A stretch of DNA of 64,000 nucleotides from Thysanoteuthis rhombus (GCA_963457665.1 OY735207.1:32161106-32225105), one strand, 5' to 3'. Counted from the stretch's first letter, positions 11,455 through 23,451 are shown. Notes: generated by a model from the sequence alone, not told the origin. A program made the numbers and translations.

Positions 11455-11538
11455 CTGCCTGTCCGAGGGATTGAACTTATGACCACTAGGTAACTGTATA
11501 CATCCAACCAACGCCTATGTCCTCTTGGCCACTCAGGA
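11455..11538 (-). repeat. tRNA-like SINE head
   Basis: On the minus strand TGGCCAAGAGGACATAGG fits an A box and GGTCATAAGTTCAATCCC fits a B box about 40 bp later, a Leu/Ser-tRNA-like layout. Flanks do not extend a tRNA acceptor stem, so this is a SINE head or tRNA pseudogene. Confidence 0.5.
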
Positions 11539-11759
11539 AGCGGAATTTTGGAACCGTAAACTTAAGCTTTGTTTTAATCAAAGGCATCCATACCGTGTTT
11601 ATTTCAATGCTTGGCCTACTTCAAATCGCCTAATTTCCCGGTGTTGATCTCTTTCTGGTATTACAACTTCATTCAAAATGGATTGGTGACCCCAACTTTT
11701 CCATAAAATGATCAGTAATACATTATTTAATAGTCTCTCGACAGATTACGACTTTTCGA

Positions 11760-11925
11760 TGGCCTCACTTTTTGAGGATTAAATGAAGGGTTTGGTTCGA
11801 AATTCCCTGTAAATCACCGAGTGGTCACTTGAGGAAGGCCAACGCGTACAAGAAATATGTTGTAACTTGTGACTATTACAACCAAGATGGGGAAACCAGT
11901 TCAAATAAATCAGAGTATAATGATG
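11760..11925 (+). repeat. SINE family B copy, 3' part
   Basis: GGTTCGAAATTCC, CTTGAGGAAGGCC, TATTACAACCAAGATG and GAGTATAATGATGG match the family. The GCCGAAAC block is diverged here. Confidence 0.55.
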
Positions 11926-12033
11926 GTGATTTTTCATCTCAGAAATCCACACAGAAATGACTAAAACAACTGGGATGAGGACACCAGAGTATAATTATGA
12001 TAATTCCTCACCTTTGTTATCTGTTTACTAAAT

Positions 12034-12135
12034 AACTTCATCGTCATTATTAGTAGTACCAGTGAGGTCTAAAGTCAGTCTTGTAACATCATCGTCATTA
12101 TTAGTAGTACCTGTGAGGTCTAAAGTCAGTCTTGT
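12034..12135 (+). repeat. 51-bp near-perfect tandem duplication
   Basis: CATCGTCATTATTAGTAGTA and GTGAGGTCTAAAGTCAGTC occur twice, 51 bp apart, with essentially one substitution. This is a young duplication. Confidence 0.9.
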
Positions 12136-13028
12136 TGGCTAATCATATAAGAGCAACAACAACAAAACTAATTGAGAAAGTTCAAGACAGTTTCAGAATC
12201 TATCTAAACCAGGGCAACCCCTAGTACCCTTGCTGGTTTACACATATAAAACGAATCTATTTCTTAGCACAGTTCAGGGGTTGATCGATATATGAGTTGC
12301 CGACCCAGTATTTCTTTCATTTCCGAGCCATAAGACTGCTACCCATATATAAACCAGGTACCCATTCCCCACCCCTAACAAGAATACTAATCTCGAACAA
12401 TATACCCGAGTAAATACAATAATGTTTCCTCGTTTGGACAAAGCCCGTTCAAGGATTATAAGAGATTATTCTCCACAGTCTCCGATCTCCTTTATGCTGC
12501 GTCCCGTTCGACTTAATCGTAAGCCTAAGATTATCCCTCTACTAGGATTAATCCCTCGATATCTTCTTCACTACAGGTAAATTCAAGAAGCCATTTGCTT
12601 CTAAAGATGCAGGAAAAGCCCGCTGGTTACAAGCGATCAGTTAGTTCACGGTTCAATTCATAGAGCTACGTGGGTGATTGTTCAGACGGGGATCGTTAAC
12701 TAAGGATAGCGCACACCTAACAGAATTACAATCGTAAGATCTCAGTATGATATATTCAGAAAAATATTAAAATTGCCTGATATCAGTTTGGAAAGAAACT
12801 GCAGAAAAAGTAAGCTGTTGTTGGAAATATTTATTATCATATGTATCAAGTTACTACTGTTTTAAAACCTACGTATCTATGGTATGCATGAAGCTTGCAA
12901 ATCATTGCGATTGAGTTCAAGCTTCACACTCTTGTGACGTTTAAGTATAACTTATCTAAGCCTAACTTATCTACATTTGATACAGCTAGAGTGCCTTGAG
13001 TGTATTGCTTAGTAAGTTAGTATTTTAA
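12136..13028. other. Unassigned sequence
   Basis: Somewhat richer in G/C around 12180-12730. No ORF of note and no recognised repeat. Confidence 0.3.
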
Positions 13029-13250
13029 GCCATTTTTAATTCGATCCTCATAAAGTTCTTTGCTATTGTGACCTTGTATGAGACTAAGCTGGGCTTAGTA
13101 ATAAAAGAGGAAGACAAAGGAAAGACATGTTCTATCAATTCCGTTTTCTTCATAGTGCAACATGTTGTTAATTTACTTATAAATGCTTCAGATGCAGCTT
13201 TTACATCAATTTCTGAAATTGACAAAGAAGGCAAGTTAATTTGGTTCTCG
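13029..13250 (+). other. Possible exon or degraded transposase fragment, both strands open
   Basis: A plus-strand frame is open from 13029 to the end of TTCTC, where it runs directly into a consensus-like splice donor GTAAGT at 13251. It includes KEEDKGKTCSINSVFF. The minus strand is also open here (13025-13234) with SLVSYKV.IAK, which faintly recalls hAT-type transposase segments. Both cannot be coding. I cannot decide between a chance ORF, an exon and a transposase relic. Confidence 0.15.
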
Positions 13251-13398
13251 TAAGTTTGGGGTTCTTGAACATCTTGACTCTTCCGTCAAAAGTTATCTTA
13301 CCGTCCACTAATTCGATAATGATTCTGTTAAGATGGAAATGATTCTATATGAACCATTTACTGATAATACAAACGTACATGCATGCATATATACATGC

Positions 13399-13442
13399 AG
13401 ATAGATAGATAGATAGATAGATAGATGGATAGATAGATAGAT
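13399..13442 (+). repeat. (GATA)n microsatellite
   Basis: About ten GATA units with one GGAT interruption. Confidence 0.95.
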
Positions 13443-14865
13443 TGGCTGACAATGGGGAAGAGCAACCAAACAATAATATCATATCAGAAAAAAAAGTGTG
13501 CAGGTCTCTCTGACTCTCCAAGACACTGTATAGTTTGACAACTATTAACGCACTCAAGCATTGATATCGATATAGTTAGCTATTGAACTATTTTACTGGT
13601 CGATTTTAGACCAACTATACGGTACCACTCGGTACTAATATTGGACACAGCAGCCTCATTTTGGCTATACGGGTATTGTATCAGACAGGCAGTATATCTA
13701 GGCAAAAAGTAGTGCTGAGTAAATTCTCAAATTTAGCTGGAATGTACTCCCAGGGTTAATTTAGATAACAACGATCAGAAACGACAATAATGTCGCTTTA
13801 CCGGTAATCCAGTGGGGACAGAAATGTCGTATGATCGGTAGAAGGATTAAACTAATTAGCGGTGTGCCCGAATTTACTGATTGCTGAGTACGTAGAAAGA
13901 TCATTTTCGCTCAGTTATGACCTATGAAAGCAGGGGACACATCATATCCAGACCGGGAGACTGCAAAGGAAGACCCAAATGCGATCCAAGAATCCATTAG
14001 ACCACAGAGAAAGAAACAGGATGCATAATGGATAAGGGCAGACCGAGAGAAACACGATACACCCTGATAAAATTCCTCCTAGGTGCCCTGTGTACAGTGT
14101 TCTTGAACAGAGGTCTGCAAGGCCTGCTTTGAAATTCAGCATTTAAAACTTGGTCTTTCGCTGGATCTAAAGATCGAATTTTTCAATACCAGAGGCAAAA
14201 TCCAAACGCTTATCTCTACAAAATTAGCATACTAAACATGGCTTTAGGCCCATGTGCGTGTGTGTACATATCCACACATTTAGAACTGACTGATCTGTCC
14301 ACAACAATAGATCTCTCCACATGAAGGCAATAATTTTGCTGCTAACAGTATTTTCCACCCTCTATTCGAAACAATTGACTCTTCCACTGAAACAAGTTGA
14401 TTAGTTGTTTTTTTTCCTTAAAAACACATCTCGTAGTAATTCGAACATATCTGTGAATATTTCCTCGGGGATTAACAAGTGAATGTTTTAAGATTGATTT
14501 CCTAAAACATGCCTGGGGTTCTATTAATACTTGTCCCATTAGGACACACGAAGTATTTCATGGGGATACGTTGTGTGCTTCAAGAGTTATGCTATCACAT
14601 ACAATCGGGCATTTGGTGAATTACAGTCGTATTTATTTCAGTTTCAAGCACACTGCAGGACGAAAGCTTTTCCCTCTCAAGACAAGTTTTTTTTTCCATG
14701 AGCTGATTTTAGATTGCCTCCCAGGGCTAGAGAGTTCAGTCTGATCTCCTTTTTCACCCACAGCTTGGAGAGAATGTATGGATTCATGCCTTTCTCAAGG
14801 GTAATGGTGCAAAGTGAACGTGAATAGCCTCGGTCGGATTTTGAACTTGGTCTACAGCGTTAACG
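13443..14865. other. Unassigned sequence
   Basis: No gene, RNA or repeat recognised. The ORFs here are short and lack domains. Confidence 0.3.
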
Positions 14866-14868
14866 ATA

Positions 14869-14923
<55 letters not shown>

Positions 14924-14988
14924 GTGTACATATATATGTGTGTGTGCGTGTGTGTGTTTGTGTGCGTACGTATATGAGAATGAAAACT

Positions 14989-15022
<34 letters not shown>
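14866..15022 (+). repeat. Compound (TA)n/(TG)n microsatellite
   Basis: (TA)n at 14866-14935, TG-rich to about 14970, a short unique piece, then (TA)n at 14992-15022. Confidence 0.95.
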
Positions 15023-15024
<2 letters not shown>

Positions 15025-15298
15025 GATTCTTTCTTCCTTTTTTCAATTTTGATAAGTAGGCCAGAATGAAGAGAAGCAAAATACTTATCTAACTGGTGCA
15101 ATTATCAAGAGCATAATCATAAAATAAACTTCGACCGATCCTGGCTGCTAGCTTGCCACCCAACAATGTCTGGGTATCTGGAGAAAGTAGATTAATAAAC
15201 ATATTAAGAAATCTGGCTATCTTCATTTTTAGTTCCCTGAAATAGCAGAAGCCTTATTATCTGCATGCAACTGCTTACGGGTTGCTAGCCGGAGAACA

Positions 15299-15299
<1 letters not shown>

Positions 15300-15394
<95 letters not shown>

Positions 15395-15452
15395 GATGTG
15401 TGTGTGTGTGTGTGTGTGTATGTGTGTGTGTGTGTGTATGTGTGTGTGTGTA
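15300..15452 (+). repeat. (TA)n then (TG)n microsatellite
   Basis: About 45 TA units (15300-15391) followed by a TG tract with ATG interruptions (15397-15452). ORFs rich in Ile-Tyr and Thr-His arise from it. Confidence 0.97.
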
Positions 15453-16395
15453 CGCACACAAGAGCTATTTGAGAAAATCTTTTCATAGTAAACATGATCA
15501 TCACAACCTTTCTGGACCTTAATATGTATCGTTATAATAATGACAATTTGCTTATCCTCAGTGGCACGTAGTTTCTCCCAGAAAAATGCATTTTAATCCA
15601 CACCCAAATGGGGGTAGGTTTCAAGTATTACATTAGATGGTTATAGGCTATAATTTCCGAACAGTTCTGGGATATTGGAAGCAAGAAAAAAAAGAAGCAT
15701 TTTAGGATTGAACAAAAAGTAAGGTCTTTAATTTTGAAGAACAAAAGACAAAATACTATCCTCTGCGCACGTTTTTTTTTTGTTTACATAATTTAATCTA
15801 GACCTAAATGTTCAATAACATTTCGAAATAACTTTTTCCATTTTTTTTTTCTCTAATTTATTTTGATCGGGATTCAATTTTATTTTTAGTGTTCATATAA
15901 TCTAAAAATATTACATTTTAAAACTGTATTCATCACATATTGGTCAATGATAGATAACTGCAGTCAACATTATTTTTGTTTTCAGGTGATGTATTTTAAA
16001 TCATTATCATTAATCTCTTGCATCAGTTACCTTCATTTATTTTTTTTTTTTTTTAGTTGTTTTCATCACAACTTTCCATAGGCCGATTTCTCTTAGGTAC
16101 TAAATAAACAAAAACATGGATATTATCTCCGAAAGGATAACTGAGCTTGAATTTATAGATATATTAGAAACGGGTTCATTAACGATCAATATTTCCGTGA
16201 TGGTCTTTCATTAATTCCAATCCTTTTTATTTCCTTCATTTGAAAATAGTATTTACATGATTTTTGAGGCCAAATTTTCCATGACCAACAGTTCTGAGAA
16301 TCTTTGATTTACTCGACGTTTTACGGCAGTAGGTTCTACGTAGCTGGGGACTAAAGCTAGAATTCATAATGGAGAAAACTCTGGTCTGTCTAACA

Positions 16396-16396
<1 letters not shown>
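15453..16396. other. Unassigned AT-rich sequence
   Basis: Rich in T and A homopolymer runs. No gene or repeat family recognised. Confidence 0.3.

Positions 16397-16444
<48 letters not shown>
16397..16444 (+). repeat. (TATC)n microsatellite
   Basis: Twelve uninterrupted TATC-type units. Confidence 0.97.
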
Positions 16445-16445
<1 letters not shown>

Positions 16446-16606
16446 ATGCGGTGGATGTGCATTACCTCAAATGGATTGAGGCCTTTCTCCGGCACGATAG
16501 CCCATCTTTATTAGTTGCCACTTTCCATGTCATTTGTGTTAATAGATACTTTGACATTACTAATACATTAATATATTTCCCTCTTGTGCGATCTATATTC
16601 TAATAC

Positions 16607-16611
<5 letters not shown>

Positions 16612-16675
<64 letters not shown>

Positions 16676-16683
16676 TGTGTGTT
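16612..16683 (+). repeat. (GT)n microsatellite
   Basis: About 35 GT units with one GA interruption near the end. Confidence 0.97.
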
Positions 16684-16904
16684 TGAGCTACACCATAAAC
16701 AATTCTTGTAAATAATTCTTACATCTTTAATAATGTATTTGACATCTAAACTCCCTGTGAAACTGATTTGTAGCCATCCATGCTCTTGAACTTTCGTGAT
16801 CACTGAGATACAGGAAACCTAAGTTGTGAAAAACTTAAACTGTTCAGTTCTCATTATTTGCAAATTCATTCTAACTAGTGACCTAATTATTTGTCCCAAG
16901 TGGA

Positions 16905-17245
16905 TAAAAACGTTGGTTAAGATTCTTTGGCAAATTGCCTGGCGGTCGCAAATTCAATCCCTGGGCCAGCTAAGTGCCGAAAAATGATAAGCTGGTTCTG
17001 TAAGAGAGGCAGATAAGCGACATCCCAAAGACAAATTGATTAGGAAGAATAACCGATACGTGATACGCCAATCACCGGCATGAACAACAGATTGAGAACA
17101 ATATACCCCTAGTTCGAAATTCCTAAAAGGTTACCAAGTATGACTGGAGGCTGGTAGGTACAGCGGCCGAAACGATGTGAAGATAACGACCAAGATGAGG
17201 ACAGAAATATTAGTGAATGATAATGACAATTCCTTTATCTCAAAA
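16905..17245 (+). repeat. SINE family B, nearly full length
   Basis: The tRNA-like 5' part has a B-box-like GTCGCAAATTCAATCC (16946-16961). It is followed by AGAGGCAGATAAGCGACATC, then TTCGAAATTCC, GGTAGGTACAGCGGCCGAAA and ACCAAGATGAGGACA. The other copies in this window keep only the 3' part. It probably depends on a LINE for movement (general SINE biology). Confidence 0.65.
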
Positions 17246-17708
17246 ATTCAGAACGAAACTTCCAGCTCTCTTTAAAGAAAAAAAAAACGTAACAATAGGT
17301 GAGAAAAGAATTCCTCATTCCTCTCTTGTTTTTTCCAACCCGTGGACGTTGCGGTGCCATATCTGCAATCACCGATATCCATGGGAAGAGAGAGGGTTAT
17401 CGTACCTATACAACCCCGTTGCCCTCATTGGATTGTGCAGGTTTTTTCTCTTTGAAATCTCTTCTATCATTCTTTGTTCACCCTTCCTCTTTATGATCAC
17501 GTCTAAAAATCCAATCTCGAAACGTGTGACATTCCCACCGACAGGGTTCGGAATAGGAAGTAAGGTGTATTCCTGCCTCTCGATTTCCAGGTTTTTTGTA
17601 TGTTCAATGTCTGCCAATGGAGACATTACCATATACGAAGCTCCCCAAACCGAGCCTTACCGTATACTTAGTTCCCCCAAATCCAATTCCATCATTGCTC
17701 AAGGACAT

Positions 17709-17744
<36 letters not shown>

Positions 17745-17801
17745 AACACAATATCGTTCAGGGTGGGAAAAGTTCTGCCACACTGGTGTACGGTGCTTTA
17801 A
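17217..17801 (+). other. Longest non-repeat ORF in a GC-elevated block, probably not a gene
   Basis: A 194-codon frame covers 17217-17801 in a block (about 17300-18000) visibly richer in G and C than its surroundings. The start lies inside a SINE tail and the end runs through a (GA)n tract at 17711-17742 that encodes alternating Arg-Glu. Two other frames are also open over much of the block. No domain is recognised. The raised GC content could mark a regulatory or transcribed region, but coding is unlikely. Confidence 0.15.
17711..17742 (+). repeat. (GA)n microsatellite
   Basis: About 15 GA units inside the 194-codon ORF. Confidence 0.95.
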
Positions 17802-18102
17802 ACACCGCTGCATCGACCAGCTTCAACATCGCCGAAGAATCTGTTAGGCTAATGCTCAAGATCAACCTTAGGTGAGTGACGAGTTAATCTGCCCGAATTG
17901 CCTGCGTATAGGACTGATCAGTCACCATCTCAGCCACACCCATCATTGAATTCAAAGGAGAGAGAGAGAGGTCGGGAGAGATCCGTCGGTTGGTCGGATC
18001 CGGCAGTTCAATCCATCGTCATCATTTCTCCATCGGTGTAATCGTTACCTTTTCTTGGTATTAAATCTGACAGCATTTGTCATGTCTAAATCTATATCCA
18101 AA

Positions 18103-18450
18103 ATCATCATCTTCATCATCATCATCATCAGTCTTCTAACGTCTGTCGTTGGACATGGGCGTCACGGAGCCAGTACTTTCTGAATTTGTCTAGCTCGTCT
18201 CCTCATGTAATACTCTGTCAGCCTAAGTTGCGCATGTGATCTCTGGGGATCCATATCGTGAGTCGCGATGTCGATCGGTTGTCTACCATTCTTGCAACAT
18301 GGCCAGCCCATTGCCATTTGACCTTGTAAATGGATTCTATGATGTCCCTGACTCCTGTCTTTTCCCAGATGTATTGTGCTGTCTTGTGGCCCTTCTGTGT
18401 GAGGTTGAGCACAATACTTTTGTGTGCATGTTGCATGGTTCTCAATTTGC
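18103..18450 (-). pseudogene. LINE 3' end: reverse transcriptase C-terminus with trinucleotide tail
   Basis: The minus-strand translation carries the conserved C-terminal block of non-LTR retrotransposon proteins of the RTE-like type. Residues KLRTMQHAH and TGVRDIIESI are followed by KWQWAGHVARM at about 18316-18290. After the coding end it finishes in a (GAT)n tract (CAT on the plus strand, 18103-18130), as expected for RTE-like elements that end in short simple repeats. It is truncated at 18450, where the reading direction of the element flips. Decayed, non-functional. Confidence 0.75.
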
Positions 18451-18452
18451 AG

Positions 18453-18582
18453 GTCTTCAGAAGACTCGGATGGGAGAGTAAAGGAATCAGAATAGACGGC
18501 GAATATCTGAGCAACCCCAGATTCGCAGACGACACTGCCCATTTTGTAGAGAACCTACAAGAACTAATATCCAAAGCATCTA
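18453..18582 (+). pseudogene. LINE reverse transcriptase fragment with FADD motif, inverted
   Basis: The plus-strand translation contains GIRIDGEYLSNPRFADD, the palm-domain region of a non-LTR reverse transcriptase (the FADD box at 18522-18533 contains the catalytic aspartates), followed by ENLQELISKAS. It lies back-to-back with the C-terminal fragment on the minus strand, 5' end to 5' end, with the junction near 18450. That layout is typical of 5' inversion (twin priming) during LINE insertion. The coding segment between the two pieces is missing. Confidence 0.75.
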
Positions 18583-18977
18583 CGGATGAATTGTGCACGT
18601 CTTATCGTGCCAGAAAAATGCTACACCCTCAAATTCCACACACCGTCAACATCAGCACCATGAACAATGGAACGAGCATGCACAAAAATGTGCGTCATGA
18701 AAACTTATTTTAGCTTTGATAATACAGACCATTCAACAAAATAACCCGAAAAGTACGTTGTTTTGGTGGGGTTTGTTTTTTGTTGTATATGTCATAATGG
18801 ACACATTTACATTAATTTCAATTCCACGTACTTTTTAAATTTTTGGAGCGGAGAATAGGAAAAACAAATGTTCACTTTTTTATTATCAGCAGGAGCAATT
18901 AGTATTAGAAACCGTCAACAGAAACTGTCACTAAAATTCCTGACATAGGTTTCGTCAGTGTTTTTTTCCAAGTTCGT

Positions 18978-19007
18978 CTGGCTGGCTGGCTGGCTGGCTG
19001 GTTGGCT
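18978..19007 (+). repeat. (GGCT)n microsatellite
   Basis: Six to seven GGCT units, the last one GGTT. Confidence 0.9.
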
Positions 19008-19009
19008 AT

Positions 19010-20300
19010 ATGTGTACAGACCGCACCAATGGAGCCAGAGGGCTGAAAATTTAAACATTCACACCAGGGAAAGTTTGTTTTGAGTCTCCTGCCACTAAAC
19101 ATGTTTTTATTACGGGATTTGATTTGCAATGTAAGTTCATGCTTAATTGATACCTTGGTTTGTTTCTGGCAACATTCACTCCTGCTTTTTGAAAATTCGG
19201 ACTTTTTTTTTTTAGTGATCACTGCTTAACTTGACATTGATTTTCCAATTCTTTAAAAGTATCACCCCCAACATGCTGCCTAAATATGTTGGTCACATGA
19301 CAGTTTCTATTGAGTGACTAGCCAGACCTGTTTCTGTAATGCTTTGAAATTCGTACACAAAATCAAAGTACTTCAATACGTATTCGAGTAAATTTGCAAT
19401 TTAGGTAAATCATGAGCAACAGTCGGCGATTTTACTGCAGGCGAATTAAATATAACACTCGCTTATTTTCTCTCATTTTTTCCCAAAATTGTTTAGTATT
19501 TTTCCTGGCTTGAGGCGATATATTCCCATTGGAAGCATTTATGAAAGAAAATTTCTCCACATACAGTGCACTATTTTTATATTATGATGAAAAAGATCAC
19601 TTTTTACTATATTGATGCATATTATGAATTTTTTTTAAATGATAAGATGAAGGATGATATAAACAACAGAAAACGGTGAATATTTCGTCAAAATATAAAC
19701 TATTTGTTTCGACGATCCTCAAATGATAATATGTCATCTCTATAAGATCCTTTAGTGGTCAAAATTTCTGAAAAATCACGAATCATGTTTTTCCCATTTT
19801 TGAACTTCTTTCTTACGATTATAGAGTATTAGACGTCCAGTCTAACACTGTCATTGTGCATTTCGTTTCCTTCATGTGGGACACATTTTCTGAACTTTTT
19901 AACCTCTCCTATTAACTTGAAATGACGTAATATGGTCGCTGTTTAAGTCCTTAAGTCCCCAGAAAGTGATTGAACTGATGGTGGATCGTTGTTCACTTTT
20001 GTCGATAATTCTTGGTCACTAAAAACTGGTTTAGGAATCCAACGAAATTCATTATTGATGTCTATATTTCCAGACCTAAAGTTACTGAACAAAGGCTGAG
20101 CATTTTGTACTGTAGTAGTGTTCCCTTCAAATGATTTTTTGACGTTATCAGAAGCTTGCACAATATTGTGTCCTTATCTGAAATCGTACCTGAAAATTAA
20201 TCTTACTTTTTAGGTTTCCGGCAATCTCCAATAATAACGATTATATCTCTATCTACATCAAATCTGCAAGATTCCAATCCGTAAAATTGAAAAAAGAATT
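19010..20300. other. Unassigned sequence
   Basis: No confident gene or repeat. The short minus-strand ORFs at 18905-19222 and 19943-20161 have no recognised domain. Confidence 0.3.
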
Positions 20301-20720
20301 AAATTTACCCTTCGATTTCGACTCCTAAAATTGGAAAAAAAAAACTATTCTCTCCCTACCCGATTTTTGACCCGGACGCCCCTAAAATTGAAACAAAATT
20401 TCCCCCACCTTCGATTTTGAAACTAAAAAGTGAAAAATGAACGGTCTGGGATTGCTTTTAACGAATGGCATACATAGCAACTTTCAGATATCTTTCACAC
20501 ACCAAGTTGCATATCTTTGATTTGTTTTCCGTACCGGGAAAAAACGATAAATCATCCTCGAAAAAGATATTCTAAATCTAGTGGAAGTCAAGTGTTTGTC
20601 ATCCCTCTCGATTTTGACCCTTAAAAATGAAGAAAATTATTTCCTCGATTTCGACCGATCAAAATAGAATAAAATCCCCTGCAATCTTGACAACACTACA
20701 ACTAAAAACGAAAAATTAAG
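20300..20720 (+). repeat. Diverged tandem repeat
   Basis: Degenerate units of TTCGATTTTGA-CCCCTAAAAT-TGAAAAAAATTTCCCC recur irregularly, for example at about 20310, 20362, 20407, 20607 and 20645. Confidence 0.5.
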
Positions 20721-21574
20721 GTCAATTTGAAATCTGACACTTATAAAAGAAAAAAAAACTTACATAATATAGTGTTGTCTGAATATGAAGTCATGTAAAA
20801 AATAAGAAAATGGACAGAATTTGTTTGAAACCTACGACGTTGTACATACCCTTTCAAATTATTCCCCGTTGAAACATCCAAAACTAAAATTAATCATTGC
20901 ATCAAAAATAAAACGAGAAATATGATATAATTCATTGACAAAGTAAAAAAGATATAAGTATATGATAGGTATACATTAGTTGTAAACACTACAAATGCCT
21001 TTAACCCATTCAAATGTGGTCTCAACATGAATTTCCCCGTTCTCGGAACTGACGACTTACTTGCAGTTAAAAATTCTTTCAAAGAATAAATTTGAACGAA
21101 ATGAGATTTCTAAAATGACATCACAGCATTTCCCAATAGAAGCACAAACTGAAGGTCCAGTTCAGCATTATAGTCATGTAGTAAACAGAACCCCCTGCAA
21201 AACCTCTTGAAATGTTACATTGCTGGATTTTTTATACACATGTTCTAATTCTGAATATTTTAGCGATGCCTTAACTAATAATCTCCAATAAGGAAGGAAA
21301 AGGCAAAGATAGCCACAAACTTTCAAAAATAAAAGTATAGTAGAAGTAAAAGATAACGACAATGCAGATGGTGTGAAAAGACGATATTTCAAGTGTAACA
21401 ATCTAATAGAATACTTGAATGGAGCTATGAATAATTGTTTTTACTGCTATCAAGGTGGATCTCGTAAGCTTTTATTCTGCCTCTTTTTGGGTAAGGGGTT
21501 GTCTCTTATCTGGTCGGTAGCTTTTATCCCCTACCAGATACATGCGTATGAATGCAGTTCCCATTGACACAAGG

Positions 21575-21706
21575 TGGGGGGAAGAAATAGACATTCAGGA
21601 AATACTGGGTCTGCGACACTCATGATGGAGAATTGTGGCGAATCCTGGGGAAGGTCTATGTTCTACGACGGATGTTAAAAGACTGATGATGTTGATGATG
21701 ATGATT
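21575..21706 (+). pseudogene. LINE 3' end fragment with (GAT)n tail
   Basis: A short stretch reads WR...GEGLCST in one frame, the usual end of RTE-like LINE proteins (W-R-x-x-x-E-G-L-C-S-T). It is followed within about 40 bp by a GATGATGTTGATGATGATG tail at 21675-21704. The 3' tail type matches the other two LINE fragments. Only the 3' end is present and it carries no reverse transcriptase domain. Confidence 0.5.
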
Positions 21707-21709
21707 TTA

Positions 21710-21920
21710 TGAGGTGAAACTGTTAGCCCAACGCCCAACTTTTTTTTAGGTGCCAAATGCCTAACTTTTTTTTTTTACAGGGCTAAAGAGCTCCAACAGC
21801 CTGTTTATTTACCCATAACTGGTGGGAGAAGTGAATTAGGGCGACGTGAACGCCAACAGCATCGATCGAAACTCGAACTCGGCTCGTCGATTCCTTTTTC
21901 TGTGACGGCGACTCCACTCC
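21710..21920 (-). repeat. Possible tRNA-derived repeat
   Basis: A GC-elevated stretch whose minus strand carries GAGTCGCCGTCACAG and GAGTTCGAGTTTCGATC, a weak A/B-box-like pair. Poly-T runs sit at its left end on the plus strand. Low certainty. Confidence 0.3.
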
Positions 21921-22536
21921 GCACCCCCTTGAAATGATCAAATAAAGCAAATTCATCTGTAACCAGTTACATCGGCATTAACGTAGCTCCCATTGACAAA
22001 TTATTCTGATTATTGTTTAATTTTGCTTAATTTTCCTCAAATCTTTTGAGAATTTTTCAAACACAGCGACGAAAGGTCTGGGGGCCCTTGATGGAAACAA
22101 CATAACAATAGTAAAAAAAATTTGAACTTGGAAGTAGTTGAATAAAGAAAAGTTTTGGATTCGGCCATATTCGTGGAGCGGCCATGGAGGATGAAATACA
22201 AACGCAATCACGCTAGTTATTGCTTGACAGGAAATTATCATGTTGCGAATAGTCGTCGCAATCTCCGACAGACAGAACCAGATTCAAAACAGAAGCCTGT
22301 ATCGAGGCTAAGAACGTTTCGTTTTTCCAGGGAGTTGATATCAGAGAAATTCACTTGAAAATCAACTTTATTTTACATGTGCAACTGAACGAGATAGAAA
22401 AACGGGAAGATATCATCCATACAACCGCTCGGATACGGAAACATTATCAGATAGAAGGAAAGAGAGGAACACTAATAATCTCTCTCGAGTAGGGTACTCA
22501 AAACTGAGATAGATAAATAGATAAATAGATATGAAA

Positions 22537-22730
22537 ACACTGAAAAAATGGTACTTAGACCAACTTGAAAAAATTACCCTAATTTGTGACACTTGAATTT
22601 ATTAGTTTTTCTCAAAGTATTTTTACTAGACTAGTCTAGTAAATATACTTTGGGAAAAACTGATAAATTTAGGTGTAAGGAATTACAGCATTTTTTAAGT
22701 TGGTTTAAGTACCATTTTTTTTTTCAGTGT
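22537..22730. mobile_element. Near-full-length palindrome, MITE or foldback, 194 bp
   Basis: The whole segment is an imperfect palindrome centred at 22633 (ACTAGACTAGTCTAGT). The ends are ACACTGAAAAAATGGTACTT and its complement AAGTACCATTTTTT...CAGTGT. Arms of about 95 bp leave almost no loop. It is a non-autonomous DNA element; the transposase family is not identified. Confidence 0.85.
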
Positions 22731-22810
22731 ATGTTCGTATGCGTGTATTATGTATGAATACAGTTAGTCAAAAATGTAAAATAGCAAATCACCTAGAAAT
22801 ATATGTGCAC

Positions 22811-22853
22811 GCGCGTGTGTGTATGTGTGTGTGTATGTGTGTGTGTGTGTGTG
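22811..22853 (+). repeat. (GT)n microsatellite
   Basis: Interrupted GT tract with ATG units. Confidence 0.93.
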
Positions 22854-23160
22854 GAATCTGTTGGTTCGCAATTTGACATCAACATAAAAATAGCGGCCTA
22901 TTATTCCCAGAACAGCTTGAGGCCAAGCAATGTAGGTTGAAATTAATTTCGGCTCAAGAGAGCTAAACTCCAAGAAAATAAAAAAAACAAAATTTTGAAA
23001 GCAATACTTAAACTAGGTTATCTTGTTGATTTATACACATAACCTCTCCGCAGTCATCGTTTGAAGTGAGAAATTTATACATGAGATGTGCCGTTTGAGT
23101 GAGTAAAACACAATCGGCTCCCTTTGAAAAATTAACACACACACACGTGTGGGTCTGTGG

Positions 23161-23163
<3 letters not shown>

Positions 23164-23231
<68 letters not shown>
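23164..23231 (+). repeat. (GT)n microsatellite
   Basis: About 33 uninterrupted GT units, preceded by a short CA run that can pair back on it. Confidence 0.97.
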
Positions 23232-23233
<2 letters not shown>

Positions 23234-23389
23234 CTAATACGCGAATGAATGTACCAACTACAAGTACGAAAGTGAGAAAGATTGCTCCTGGGTAGATGGA
23301 CACCTGTTAGGCTTGCGGTTCGAAATCTGACCTTCTATCGGCCCCAAACATCAACTTCCTTGCTTACTGTTGGCTTCAAAGGACTCAAT

Positions 23390-23416
23390 GATAGATAGAT
23401 AGGTAGATAGATAGAT

Positions 23417-23451
<35 letters not shown>

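Noticed and set aside
18940-18965. CACUGACGAAAC on the minus strand, hammerhead-like
   Set aside because: The two boxes overlap with no room for stem II.
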